Positions 19,579 to 27,923 of a stretch of 62,693 nt of DNA are shown here, piece after piece. Position 1 is the first letter of the stretch. Each line of letters opens with the position of its first letter. The DNA is from Desulfobulbaceae bacterium (GTDB taxonomy: Bacteria; Desulfobacterota; Desulfobulbia; Desulfobulbales; Desulfurivibrionaceae), in the NCBI GenBank assembly GCA_004332195.1, contig SJBG01000011.1, positions 1 through 62,693 on the forward strand, in the 5' to 3' direction. Under the pieces are notes generated by a model. It had not been told where the DNA came from and made no database searches. It saw nothing but the letters and a program-made list of their open reading frames with translations. The position numbers and the translations under genes were made by a program.

Positions 19579-20421
19579 ATGGAGAAAAATCGCATGCTGG
19601 AGTCACACTGGAGTTACACCGGAGTCACGCCGGAGCCCAAAATGGTAGCTAGAGCACCGAGTAAATTTAAAGATTATACCAATGCTTACTTCAACCAGTC
19701 CGATCAGTGCGATCCGGCCCGACGCCACGAGTTAATTCTAGCCCATACCCCTCTGATCAAATATATCGCCAATCGCCTGGTCTCACGCCTGCCCTCCCAG
19801 GTGGCAGTGGATGACCTGATCAGTTGCGGTATTGTCGGTCTGATCGACGCGATCAACAAATTTGACCCCATCAGGAACGTCCAGTTCAAGACCTACGCCG
19901 AATTCCGAATCAAGGGCGCCATGTTGGACGAACTGCGAGCCCTGGACTGGGTGCCACGCTCGGTGCGGCGCAAGATCACTGAACTGACAAAGGTCTGCGG
20001 TGAGCTGGAGGCCAAACTGGGTCGTCCGGCCGACGACGAGGAAACCGCTGCCACCATGGGCCTCAGTCTGAGCGCGTACCACCAGCTCCTTGATGAAACC
20101 AAGTCGGTGAGCTTTCTTGATATCGACTACCTACACCAAAAGGTCCCCGATGAAATTGAAGGCGACCAAGCCGCAATGTCTGTCGGCGACAGCCAGGATC
20201 CCTTCACTGCCCTGAGCCTCAGTCAAACTCGGGAACAGATGGTAAGAGCGATCAATGAGCTGCCAAAAAATGAAAAACTCACCGTCGCTCTCTATTACCA
20301 CGAGGAGTTAACCATGAGAGAGATTGGTGAGGTGCTGGGCTACACCGAAAGCCGGATATCCCAAATGCATAGTAAAGCGATAATCAGGCTACGGGCCAAA
20401 TTAACAAAAGCCATCAACTAA
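19579..20421 (+). CDS. fliA: RNA polymerase sigma-28 factor FliA
   Basis: The 280-residue sigma factor of the FliA/WhiG class has sigma region 2 (LILAHTPLIKYIANRLVSRLP, then the DDLISCGIVGLIDAI core), region 3 (RALDWVPRSVRRK) and region 4 ending in the helix-turn-helix with LTMREIGEVLGYTESRISQMH. FliA directs transcription of late flagellar genes (filament, motor, chemotaxis). It starts 24 bases after flhG. The first 45 or so residues are a longer leader than in most FliA, so a downstream start is possible. Confidence 0.95.
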   Translation: MEKNRMLESHWSYTGVTPEPKMVARAPSKFKDYTNAYFNQSDQCDPARRHELILAHTPLIKYIANRLVSRLPSQVAVDDLISCGIVGLIDAINKFDPIRNVQFKTYAEFRIKGAMLDELRALDWVPRSVRRKITELTKVCGELEAKLGRPADDEETAATMGLSLSAYHQLLDETKSVSFLDIDYLHQKVPDEIEGDQAAMSVGDSQDPFTALSLSQTREQMVRAINELPKNEKLTVALYYHEELTMREIGEVLGYTESRISQMHSKAIIRLRAKLTKAIN

Positions 20422-20566
20422 TTTCTACTTGTGATTTGTCGTGATTCTCAATATGCTCGCCGCTTTGTTGCGTGATACCAGCGGTTCCCAGTCGAAAGCG
20501 GCTCAAGCTGTTGTAATACCTGACATTTTCATGTTGTTGTTCACGAGATCACCGCAGAATTGACCT

Positions 20567-20584
20567 GTAAAATCAACATTTTAC
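20567..20584. promoter_or_regulatory. short perfect palindrome upstream of cheY
   Basis: A GTAAAAT-CAAC-ATTTTAC inverted repeat (7 bp arms, 4-base loop) lies about 60 bases before cheY in a 220-base gap. It may be an operator or a weak hairpin; no U-tract follows. Confidence 0.3.
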
Positions 20585-20642
20585 GGCACTGTAAGAATCA
20601 CCGGAGCGATACCGTTAAAACCTCGGATCAATCGGAGGAATT

Positions 20643-21026
20643 ATGAAGCTAGATCCCAGTATAAAAATTCTGGTGGTTGACGATTTTGCGACCATGCGTC
20701 GCATTCTCAGAAACATTCTGGCCCAGCTAAAATTCAAACACGTCATCGAGGCCAGTGACGGCGCCTCTGCTCTCAACATCCTCAAATCCGAAAAAGTGGA
20801 CCTGATCATCTCCGACTGGAACATGCCCAACATGACCGGACTCGACCTGCTTAAGGCAGTGCGAGCCGATCCCCATATGGCCAATATCCCCTTTATCATG
20901 GTTACGGCCGAGGCCCAACAGGACAATATTATCATGGCGATCAAGGCCAAGGTCAGCCAGTACGTCGTCAAACCCTTCACCGCGGAAACTCTGGGCGAAA
21001 AAATCCAAAAAATTTGTAGCAACTGA
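20643..21026 (+). CDS. cheY: CheY-like single-domain response regulator
   Basis: The 127-residue receiver domain has no output domain. The acidic pair is D13/D14, the phosphoacceptor D58 (in IISDWNMPN), the switch Thr T88 and the conserved Lys K110 (VVKPF). FATMRRILRNIL and NMPNMTGLDLL are typical of chemotaxis CheY. Phospho-CheY binds the flagellar switch (FliM/FliN) and changes rotation. GGAGG lies five bases before the ATG. Its place after fliA in the flagellar block supports the chemotaxis role. Confidence 0.92.
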   Translation: MKLDPSIKILVVDDFATMRRILRNILAQLKFKHVIEASDGASALNILKSEKVDLIISDWNMPNMTGLDLLKAVRADPHMANIPFIMVTAEAQQDNIIMAIKAKVSQYVVKPFTAETLGEKIQKICSN

Positions 21027-21040
21027 GCTCATAAAGCGCC

Positions 21041-21934
21041 ATGACCAGAAAACAGTACCCTAATCTTGCTGATGATGTCAGACCTTCAGCACCCTCAAAC
21101 GAACCATTAAATAACTTTGATGCGAATTGGGCGGAAGATTGGGAGTCCGCCTTTCAGTCCGACAGTGTCGATCCGAGCGAACTGGCCAAAGAGTTTTCCT
21201 CGGAGTCCGATGGTCCCGAGATTTCCCCGGCGACAGCTAATGGCATCCCAAATGACAAGAAGACTAATCAAACCAAAACCAGGCTCAGACCCACTTGGAA
21301 CGGCCTACTCTTGCTCAAAACGGTTGGCTCTTATCTGTTGAACCTGCGCACTTCCCGCAAAATAATCTACGGCAGCGTCGGCGCAGCTCTGTTGCTGGCT
21401 GTCGGCCTGTTGGTCAACCTGATAACTCTTCTGCCCTCAGTTCCGCCGACAAGCCTGGTCCCCGAAGACCCTTTTGGCCTGGGCAATCAACAAGAGCCCC
21501 GGGAAGCCCTTTCCCTCCCGAAGCCCACCACCACCTCACCTTCACCACTGTCGGGTTTATCACCACCGCAAGCGCCAACGGCCCCCACCACCACTCCAGA
21601 GGATCGCTCTCCGTCAGTAGCACGACACAGCCTGAAGCTGACGAATTTTTTTATTCCCATACTGGGAGAGGATCAAGCCGGGGTCCAGTCCTATCTTCAC
21701 CTTGACCTGACCCTGACCGTTCGCCTGCCGCCAGACCAAAAACTCGACCCGACCCTCTTGACCCTGCTCCGAGACTCTATTTTTCGTTTTTACCTGGGAC
21801 GTGATCAGGCCACCCTTCGACGTTACTCCCTGGCCCGGGGGGAAATGCTGCGCGACCTGCAACTGTGGTTGGAACAGCAGTTGCCGGAACCAGAAATCGA
21901 CACCATAGCCTTCGACCGTTACTGGATTGGTTAG
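21041..21934 (+). CDS. FliL-like membrane protein (unnamed)
   Basis: The 297-residue protein begins 15 bases after cheY. It has an acidic cytoplasmic N-terminus (about 1-85), one membrane helix (about 108-130, IIYGSVGAALLLAVGLLVNLI), a Pro/Ser/Thr-rich linker and a periplasmic domain of about 100 residues. That domain mirrors FliL: FFIPILGED then YLHLDLTLTV, LRDSIFRFYLG, and an ending IDTIAFDRYWIG. The real FliL at 51089 has the parallel order FVLNLADPAG, RFLRIKIKIEL, LRDSVIMML and NIYFTEFVVQ. A stator-associated or motor role is inferred from this and from the flagellar context. Confidence 0.55.
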   Translation: MTRKQYPNLADDVRPSAPSNEPLNNFDANWAEDWESAFQSDSVDPSELAKEFSSESDGPEISPATANGIPNDKKTNQTKTRLRPTWNGLLLLKTVGSYLLNLRTSRKIIYGSVGAALLLAVGLLVNLITLLPSVPPTSLVPEDPFGLGNQQEPREALSLPKPTTTSPSPLSGLSPPQAPTAPTTTPEDRSPSVARHSLKLTNFFIPILGEDQAGVQSYLHLDLTLTVRLPPDQKLDPTLLTLLRDSIFRFYLGRDQATLRRYSLARGEMLRDLQLWLEQQLPEPEIDTIAFDRYWIG

Positions 21935-21951
21935 GGCCTGAAAGGAAATAA

Positions 21952-22091
21952 GGCCACCTTGAAAAATTGCTCTTTCGCCCGATTTCTGCGTTATGCTCAA
22001 AAAATTATCCTCGGAATATCAACCATATGCCTGCGGTAATTTTTTTACGTGCCTTAAGCTCGAACAAAATAGCTAATTTTTCAAGGTAGCC
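21952..22091 (+). repeat. dispersed palindromic repeat, family T, 140-bp copy
   Basis: Its ends are inverted repeats of about 20 bp: GGCCACCTTGAAAAATTGCT on the left, and AGCTAATTTTTCAAGGTAGCC on the right with small differences. It is the same sequence as the elements at 36281 (inverted) and 62521 but lacks their central module of about 32 bases. It fills most of the gap before acpS. Confidence 0.85.
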
Positions 22092-22153
22092 ATAAGTGTT
22101 ACAAGATTAAGCCGAATTTTTGTTCACTGTAAAGACGCAAAAATAGGGGCAAA

Positions 22154-22552
22154 ATGATCTACGGAATAGGTGCCGATATTGTCAATATCGGTCGCATCAA
22201 AACGGCTCTGACCCGACACGGAGATCTCTTCGCCCAACGCATCCTGGCCCTCGGCGAATGGGAAGAGTATCAAATACTGGCTCGCCGCAATTCTCAACAA
22301 AGGGCCGCTTTTCTGGCCAGGCGTTTCGCAGCCAAGGAGGCCACCGTCAAGGCCTTCGGCACCGGTTTCAGGGATGGGATCAAACTGACTAGCATTGCAG
22401 TTATCCATGACCAACGGGGCCGCCCTAATCTCCATTTCAGCGCCGAGGCGAGAGAATATTGTCAGACCCAGGGAATCACTAAAAGCTTCTTGTCCCTGGC
22501 CGACGAAAAAGATTATGCGGTAGCTTTTGTCACCCTGTTGCACCAAACATAA
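22154..22552 (+). CDS. acpS: holo-[acyl-carrier-protein] synthase
   Basis: This enzyme transfers 4'-phosphopantetheine from CoA to a serine of the acyl carrier protein, activating it for fatty-acid synthesis. The 132-residue protein has the AcpS signatures GIGADIVNIGRI (Mg2+-binding Asp) near the N-terminus and RRFAAKEATVKAFGTG (with the catalytic Glu/Lys pair) in the middle. Its length is typical. The stop codon is immediately followed by the stop of the convergent M16 peptidase gene. A T-family repeat lies just upstream. Confidence 0.95.
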   Translation: MIYGIGADIVNIGRIKTALTRHGDLFAQRILALGEWEEYQILARRNSQQRAAFLARRFAAKEATVKAFGTGFRDGIKLTSIAVIHDQRGRPNLHFSAEAREYCQTQGITKSFLSLADEKDYAVAFVTLLHQT

Positions 22553-23851
22553 TCAAGAGTCCAAGCTGGACCAATTCAACAAGCCGTCATCCAGAGGGCC
22601 TAAGGCTACCCCACTTAAAGGAGAGGTGAAAATTCGGTCGGCCATCGCCCGGACATCATCCATCGTCACCCGTTCAAGATCGGCCAGAACTTCCTTAAGC
22701 GGTAAAGCTCGGCCAAAATTGATAACATTGCGGGCTAGACGGCTCATCCGCGATTCCATGTTTTCCTCAGCCAGCATAATCACCGCCCGGGTGTAGTTAC
22801 GAGCTTCGTCCAACTCTTCAGGCCTGAGACCCTGGTTGCGCAGACGGCGGATCTCTCTCACCGTCAATTCGATGGCTTCGGTCGCCATCCGGGGATCAAC
22901 CCCTAGGTAAATACCCAAAATCCCGCTATCACTGTGGGGATTAAGATAGGAATAAACAGCATAGGCCAGCCCCCGTTTTTCCCGAATTTCCTGGAACAGC
23001 CGTGAACTCATGTTGCCGCCCAGCACGGTGTTAAGCAGGTGAAAAGCGTAACGTTCCGGGGCACGCTCCGCCAAGCCATAGGTGCCCAGCAGCAGATGGG
23101 CCTGCTCCAGGTCGCGATCAAAAATATGATGCTGGGCGGCTAGACGTTCCGGGGCTTGGCGACGAAAGGCGGCAGGTGCACTCGATGGCGTCGGTCGATT
23201 ATCGACGACCACCTGGTCTCCGGTTAAGGCTTGGGTCCAGAGGCGGCAAAGATGCTGATGCTCGACTTGACCGGCGGCCACCACCATAATCCGGGACGGA
23301 ATATAATGATGGCGGTGATGATCACGGATTCGCTCCGGAGAAAGAGCGGCAATCACCTTGGGCGGTCCTAAAACGGGATTGCCCAGGGGATGATGCCCCC
23401 AGATTCGACGGTTAAAAAGATCGTGAATCAGGTCATCAGGGGTGTCCTCCACCATGGCGATTTCCTGAAGGATGACATCCCTTTCGTGCTCCACTTCTTC
23501 CTGGTCAAAACGGGAGTTGAGCACGATATCGCTGAGCAAATCCACCAGTTGCGGCAGAGCTTCGACCAATACGGTGGCGTAATAACAGGTGGTTTCGGCG
23601 GCGGTGAAGGCATTGGCCGTTCCGCCCATCACGTCGAACTCACGGGCAATCTGGCGCGCGTCGCGACGTTGGGTGCCCTTAAAGAGCATGTGCTCGACAA
23701 AATGGGAACAGCCGTTGGTCAAATCATGCTCATCGCGGGCCCCGACCTCCACCCAGACTCCCACTGTAACCACTCGGGAAGGTGTGGTTTCGGTGACGAC
23801 CCGGACCCCGTTGGTCAGGGTGCTAAGCTGTACAGACGGTAAGTCAGGCAT
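22553..23851 (-). CDS. M16-family zinc peptidase (pitrilysin/MPP-like)
   Basis: The 432-residue protein has the inverted zinc motif HXXEH as HFVEH at residues 50-54, with the third metal ligand region EHERDVILQEI near 120-130. The C-terminal half is the usual inactive-like M16 repeat with the R/Y segment (REKRGLAYAVYSYL). The family cuts signal peptides or degrades peptides; bacterial members next to pnp are common but their substrates are mostly unknown. It is the last gene of the minus-strand translation cluster, 19 bases after pnp. Confidence 0.93.
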   Translation of the reverse strand: MPDLPSVQLSTLTNGVRVVTETTPSRVVTVGVWVEVGARDEHDLTNGCSHFVEHMLFKGTQRRDARQIAREFDVMGGTANAFTAAETTCYYATVLVEALPQLVDLLSDIVLNSRFDQEEVEHERDVILQEIAMVEDTPDDLIHDLFNRRIWGHHPLGNPVLGPPKVIAALSPERIRDHHRHHYIPSRIMVVAAGQVEHQHLCRLWTQALTGDQVVVDNRPTPSSAPAAFRRQAPERLAAQHHIFDRDLEQAHLLLGTYGLAERAPERYAFHLLNTVLGGNMSSRLFQEIREKRGLAYAVYSYLNPHSDSGILGIYLGVDPRMATEAIELTVREIRRLRNQGLRPEELDEARNYTRAVIMLAEENMESRMSRLARNVINFGRALPLKEVLADLERVTMDDVRAMADRIFTSPLSGVALGPLDDGLLNWSSLDS

Positions 23852-23870
23852 CAGTGTTTCCGCCAGAGGC

Positions 23871-25988
23871 TCAGGATTTACCCTCCTCGGCCAGCACCGC
23901 TTTACGGCTCAGGCGAATTTTGCCCCGGGAGTCAACATCCAGAACCTTGACCCGGACCTCGTCCCCTTCCTTTAAGATATCGGTGACTTTGTCAACCCGC
24001 TTGGCATCCAGTTCGGAGATATGAATCAGGCCATCGGTGCCGGGCAAAATCTGAACAAAGGCGCCGAAATCCATGATTTTCTGAACCTTGCCGGTGTAAA
24101 TTTTACCAACCTCGGCCTCGGCGGTAAGCTTTGAAATGACATTCTTGACCTGCTCGGCCACCTGAGTGGTGGGGGCGAAAATCTTGACCAAACCATCGTC
24201 GCTGACATCAATCTTAACTCCATATTCAGCGGTGATCGCTTTGATCATCTTGCCACCGGGACCGATAATGTCCCGAATTTTATCCGGGTTGATGGTGATG
24301 GAGAAAATCTTGGGAGCGTGCGTCTGGACCTCGCCGCGCGGAGCAACGATGGCCTCCTTCATTTTTTCCAGGATGTGCAGGCGACCAGCCCGGGCCTGGT
24401 TTAAGGCCCTACTCATAATATCCCGGGAGACCCCCTCCAGCTTGATATCCATCTGGAGCGCAGTGATGCCTTCTTCAGTGCCGGCCACCTTGAAATCCAT
24501 GTCGCCCAGGTGATCTTCATCCCCGAGTATATCGGTAAGAATGGCGATTTCATCTCCCTCTTTGATCAGGCCCATCGCGACGCCGGAGACTGCATTTTTC
24601 AGCGGCACCCCGGCATCCATCAACGACAGCGAGGCCCCACAGATCGTGGCCATCGACGAGGAACCGTTTGACTCCAGCACCTCGGAAACCACCCTAATAG
24701 TGTAGGGGAAGCGGTCATTATCCGGCAATACGGCCTGAAAAGACCGTTCGGCTAATGCTCCGTGGCCGATATCTCGCCGACTGGGACCGCGCAGGGAACG
24801 AACCTCACCAACACAGTAAGGCGGAAAATTATAATGAAGCATAAAAGACTTAAATGACATGCCGCTTAGTGATTCAATTCGTTGCTCGTCATCACCGCTG
24901 CCTAAAGTAGCGCTGACCAAGACCTGGGTTTCGCCACGAGTAAAGGTGGCCGATCCATGGGTCCGAGGCAACACCGCAACTTCGCTGCTGATCGCCCGAA
25001 CCTGATCGAATCGGCGGTTGTCGATTCGCACCTTTTCTTTGACGATCCGTGCTCGCATCATTTTTTTCTTACAATCGTGGAGTAAACTCTTGGCCTCATT
25101 TTGCTTGATGACCAGACTCTCAGGGCTGATTTCAACCAATTCCGTGGCCAGGGCGGCCATCACTTTGTCTTCCAGTTGAGCGAAGACTTCGTTACGCCTC
25201 TGTTTGTCCACGGTACTGATCACCTCTGCCATTTCAACGGTCGCCAGTTCATTAACCCGACTGCGCAAGACCTCATCCACCGCCACCGGCCTAACTTTCA
25301 TCTTGGGCTTGCCTACCGCCTGACGTAACTCCTCTTGGATAGCCAGCAGCGGCTGCAAAGACGCATGAGCAAAGAAGATCCCGTCCATCACTTCATCTTC
25401 GGAAAGGCTGTCAGCTCCGCCTTCCACCATGATCACCGCCTTGGCGCTGCCAGCGACAATCAAATCCAACCGGGAGTTCTGGCACTGTTCTCGGGTGGGA
25501 TTGAGCACGTATTGACCGTCAATCATTCCGACCCGCACCCCGGCGATGGGGCCGAAAAAAGGAATAGGGGAAACAATCAGGGCGGCGGAGGCCCCAAGGA
25601 TTGCCATCAGGGCAGGGTCATTCTCTTGGTCGGCGGAAAGAACGGTTGCAATCACCTGGGTTTCATTTTGATAACCCTCGGCAAACAACGGTCGCAGGGG
25701 GCGATCGATCAGGCGCGAGGAAAGGGTTTCTTTTTCGCTGGGACGACCAATTTCCCGCCGGAAAAAACTGCCGGGAATCCGCCCCACCGCATAAAAGCGC
25801 TCCTGATACTCAACGGTCAAAGGCAGAAAGTCGACCCCGGCTTTGGCCGTACGGGCCGCAGTGGCGGTCACCAGAACCACGCTCTCGCCGTAAGTGACCA
25901 AGACCGAACCACAAGCCTGTTTGGCCAAACGGCCGCTTTCGATGGTTAAAGTTCTGCCAGCCAACTCCATACTGATCTTCTTTATCAT
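23871..25988 (-). CDS. pnp: polynucleotide phosphorylase
   Basis: This 3'-5' phosphorolytic exoribonuclease is a degradosome component. It has two RNase PH domains ([29 protein letters not shown]-like region near the start; second with [10 protein letters not shown]-like sequence), then KH ([20 protein letters not shown]) and S1 ([18 protein letters not shown]) domains at the C-terminus. The ATG at 25988 was chosen over one eleven codons upstream because AAGGAG lies at a good distance and the family N-terminus begins here. It follows rpsO, the widely conserved order, but the two are separated by an inverted-repeat element. Confidence 0.97.
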   Translation of the reverse strand: [705 protein letters not shown]

Positions 25989-26031
25989 TACTTTCTTTCT
26001 CCTTAGTCTTTCGCCAGTCACTCACATCGGA

Positions 26032-26199
26032 CTAGTGTCGTGTCAAGGCTGAGATGTCGTAATATTGCGCCGTCATTTTTTACAGCCTGCCAGGCACGGC
26101 TTGATGAGTATAGCCCAGGCTATGTGAACCAAGCCGTAACGCGGCAGGCGTGAAAAAGGGCAAGCGAGATGCGTCATCTTAAGCCTTGACGCGACACTG
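26032..26199. repeat. 168-bp inverted-repeat element between rpsO and pnp
   Basis: The terminal arms of about 25 bp are inverted: left TAGTGTCGTGTCAAGGC plus TGAGATG, right CATCTTAAGCCTTGACGCGACACTG with few mismatches. An inner palindromic part has GCCTGCCAGGCACGGCTT facing AAGCCGTAACGCGGCAGGC. It looks like a MITE-type element and may fold into a long hairpin in the rpsO-pnp transcript. No second copy is in the window. Confidence 0.7.
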
Positions 26200-26277
26200 G
26201 GCGCCAGTGCGTCCAATAGAGCCCCAATGCACCAGACAAGGCCCCGATGCAATCGTTATATTCATTTTGCGCGACGT

Positions 26278-26547
26278 CTATTTTCTGATACCAAGCCGCT
26301 TGATCAAGCCCCGATAACGCTCCACATCTTTGCCCTTGATATAGTCGAGCAGTCGTCGCCGCTGACCAACCAACTTTAGCAGACCACGACGGGAGTGATG
26401 ATCCTTTTTGTTGACCTTGAAGTGCTCGGTAAGATAAGTTATTCGGGCGCTAAGCAAGGCAATCTGCACCTCGGGGGAACCAGAATCCTGGGGGTTGGCG
26501 CCGTACTCGGCGATAATAGCCTGTTTCTCTGCGGTCTGCATGGTCAT
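26278..26547 (-). CDS. rpsO: 30S ribosomal protein S15
   Basis: The 89-residue protein is the standard S15 length. It has the signature segments [19 protein letters not shown] and [16 protein letters not shown]15 binds 16S rRNA helices h20-h22 early in 30S assembly. The start at 26547 has GAGGAG upstream; an ATG two codons later is equally compatible with the family N-terminus (MQTAEKQ). It precedes pnp as in many bacteria. Confidence 0.97.
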   Translation of the reverse strand: MTMQTAEKQAIIAEYGANPQDSGSPEVQIALLSARITYLTEHFKVNKKDHHSRRGLLKLVGQRRRLLDYIKGKDVERYRGLIKRLGIRK

Positions 26548-26712
26548 GGTAAAAACTCCTCACCTGAGGGTCTGTGCAAAAAGTGAACAAAAAAAATCAG
26601 CGTAATCCTGTAACACTTATTTCCTTACAAACCCCAACTTGTTTAAAGATGAACATTCGGGATACGATCAGCCCGCTCCGATAACCCCGGAGCAACCAAT
26701 CATTCCTATCAA

Positions 26713-26859
26713 GTAACTGTTCGGGAGCACCTCAGGAACACCTCAGGAGCACCTCAGGAGTACCCCATCTTGTCCCATTCTGGCCTTCTCAAATGGAGTA
26801 ATCCTGAACAGTTACGGAACATGGTCAGGCCAATTTGGTGGCCCCACCTAAATGGTTAC
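26713..26859 (+). repeat. dispersed palindromic repeat, family E, 147-bp copy
   Basis: It starts GTAACTGTTCGGGAG and ends AAATGGTTAC. It contains CCCATCTTGTCCCATT, CTGAACAGTTACGGAAC and AGGCCAATTTGGTGGCC, all shared with copies at 40778 (inverted), 43418 and 48287. This copy carries an internal 11-bp tandem repeat (GGAGCACCTCA, three units, 26724-26756). Confidence 0.85.
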
Positions 26860-26910
26860 CTATCAACCACTACAGCGACGCCTTTTAATCAAATCCGGCC
26901 ATGCCGTCAA

Positions 26911-27088
26911 GGTGTAATAGATAATACGGTTGAAACGTAGCGAAAGTCAGAACCATAAAAGTTTACCAGTGTCTCAGCTTCGGTCATTTGGGACCTCGAA
27001 GCATCGTAAACTACGTAAGAATGCCAGGTAAACGCAGACTCCGAAATGAGCGAAAATGGGGCGCCGCGATAAAAGTTATAGTAGCCTG
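26911..27088 (+). repeat. dispersed palindromic repeat, family F, long copy
   Basis: The arms with TAAAAGTTTACCAG and CTCAGCTTCGGTCATTTGGGA face inverted arms with GACTCCGAAATGAGCGAAAA further right. The layout is shared with 59398-59605, and the left half with 41474-41562. The right edge overlaps the 3' end of truB, so the element forms the last codons or the stop of that gene. Confidence 0.75.
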
Positions 27089-27891
27089 GACTCGACATTG
27101 GCAAGATCAAGGGCCTGAGCCCGTAACCTGGAGGCGGCAAGATCCCGAACGAAAAGTTCGGACCCATCCACGGTCAAGGCTTCATCCACCCGGAAATTAC
27201 CACTGGCCAGACGGCGCAGGGCAACCAGATGGGCGCCACAACCCAAGGCCTTACCCAGCTCGTGGACCAAACTGCGAATGTAAGTCCCCTTGCTGCAACG
27301 CACCCGCAAAACCAGACGATTTCGGCGTCGATCAAGCTCAAGCAGGCTTAATTCGTTGATCTGCACCCGACGCGGAGGTTTTTCGATAAATTTTCCTCGG
27401 CGGGCATAGAAATAAAGAGGCTTGCCCTGATGCTTTACGGCGGAAAAGGCGGGAGGGATCTGCCAGATTTCACCCCTGAAGCTCGCCAGGACTTCAGCCA
27501 AGCGGGCAAAGCACGCCGGAGTCACCGGGCCCTGATCTTGCTCCAGCGCCTCACCCTCGCCATCATGGGTGGTGGTGGCTATCCCCAACTGGACAATGGC
27601 TTCGTACTCTTTGTCGCCCGCCATCAATCGATCAACCAAACGGGTGGCCCCCCGGCCAACACAGATAATCAGCAAACCGGAGGCGAAGGGATCAAGAGTA
27701 CCGGCATGACCTACCTTTTTCACCCCCAAAGCCCGGCGCACCAGTTGCACCATCTGAAATGAGGAGGGTCCAGGCGGTTTATCCACTAAAACAACCGCGG
27801 GCAAAACAAACGCGGAAGGACTGATATCCGACGCGACCAGATCAGGTAAAGTCAACTCCGACCCAGCCAGCCTATCCCCGTTCATCGCCAT
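27076..27891 (-). CDS. truB: tRNA pseudouridine(55) synthase
   Basis: It makes pseudouridine 55 in the T-loop of tRNAs. The 271-residue protein has the catalytic-Asp motif GHAGTLDPFASGLL, the VDKPPGPSSF entry segment, and the KEYEAIVQLG and CSKGTYIRSLVHELG segments of the TruB family. A 24-residue leader precedes the domain; GAGGT about nine bases before the ATG supports this start. The last codons and the TAA lie against the family F repeat, so the C-terminus may have been trimmed or extended by that insertion. It follows nrnA in the nusA-infB cluster. Confidence 0.95.
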   Translation of the reverse strand: MAMNGDRLAGSELTLPDLVASDISPSAFVLPAVVLVDKPPGPSSFQMVQLVRRALGVKKVGHAGTLDPFASGLLIICVGRGATRLVDRLMAGDKEYEAIVQLGIATTTHDGEGEALEQDQGPVTPACFARLAEVLASFRGEIWQIPPAFSAVKHQGKPLYFYARRGKFIEKPPRRVQINELSLLELDRRRNRLVLRVRCSKGTYIRSLVHELGKALGCGAHLVALRRLASGNFRVDEALTVDGSELFVRDLAASRLRAQALDLANVESRLL

Positions 27892-27923
27892 GAAAAATTG
27901 ACCTCATTACCAAATGACCTGGG

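Noticed and set aside
25335-25949. Long antisense reading frame inside pnp
   Set aside because: It mirrors the codon bias of pnp, has no domain, no ribosome site and no homologue-like pattern. Similar shadows occur opposite leuS (12903-13511), infB (31411-32064), the FlgO-like gene (38394-38918) and hemL (61157-62104).
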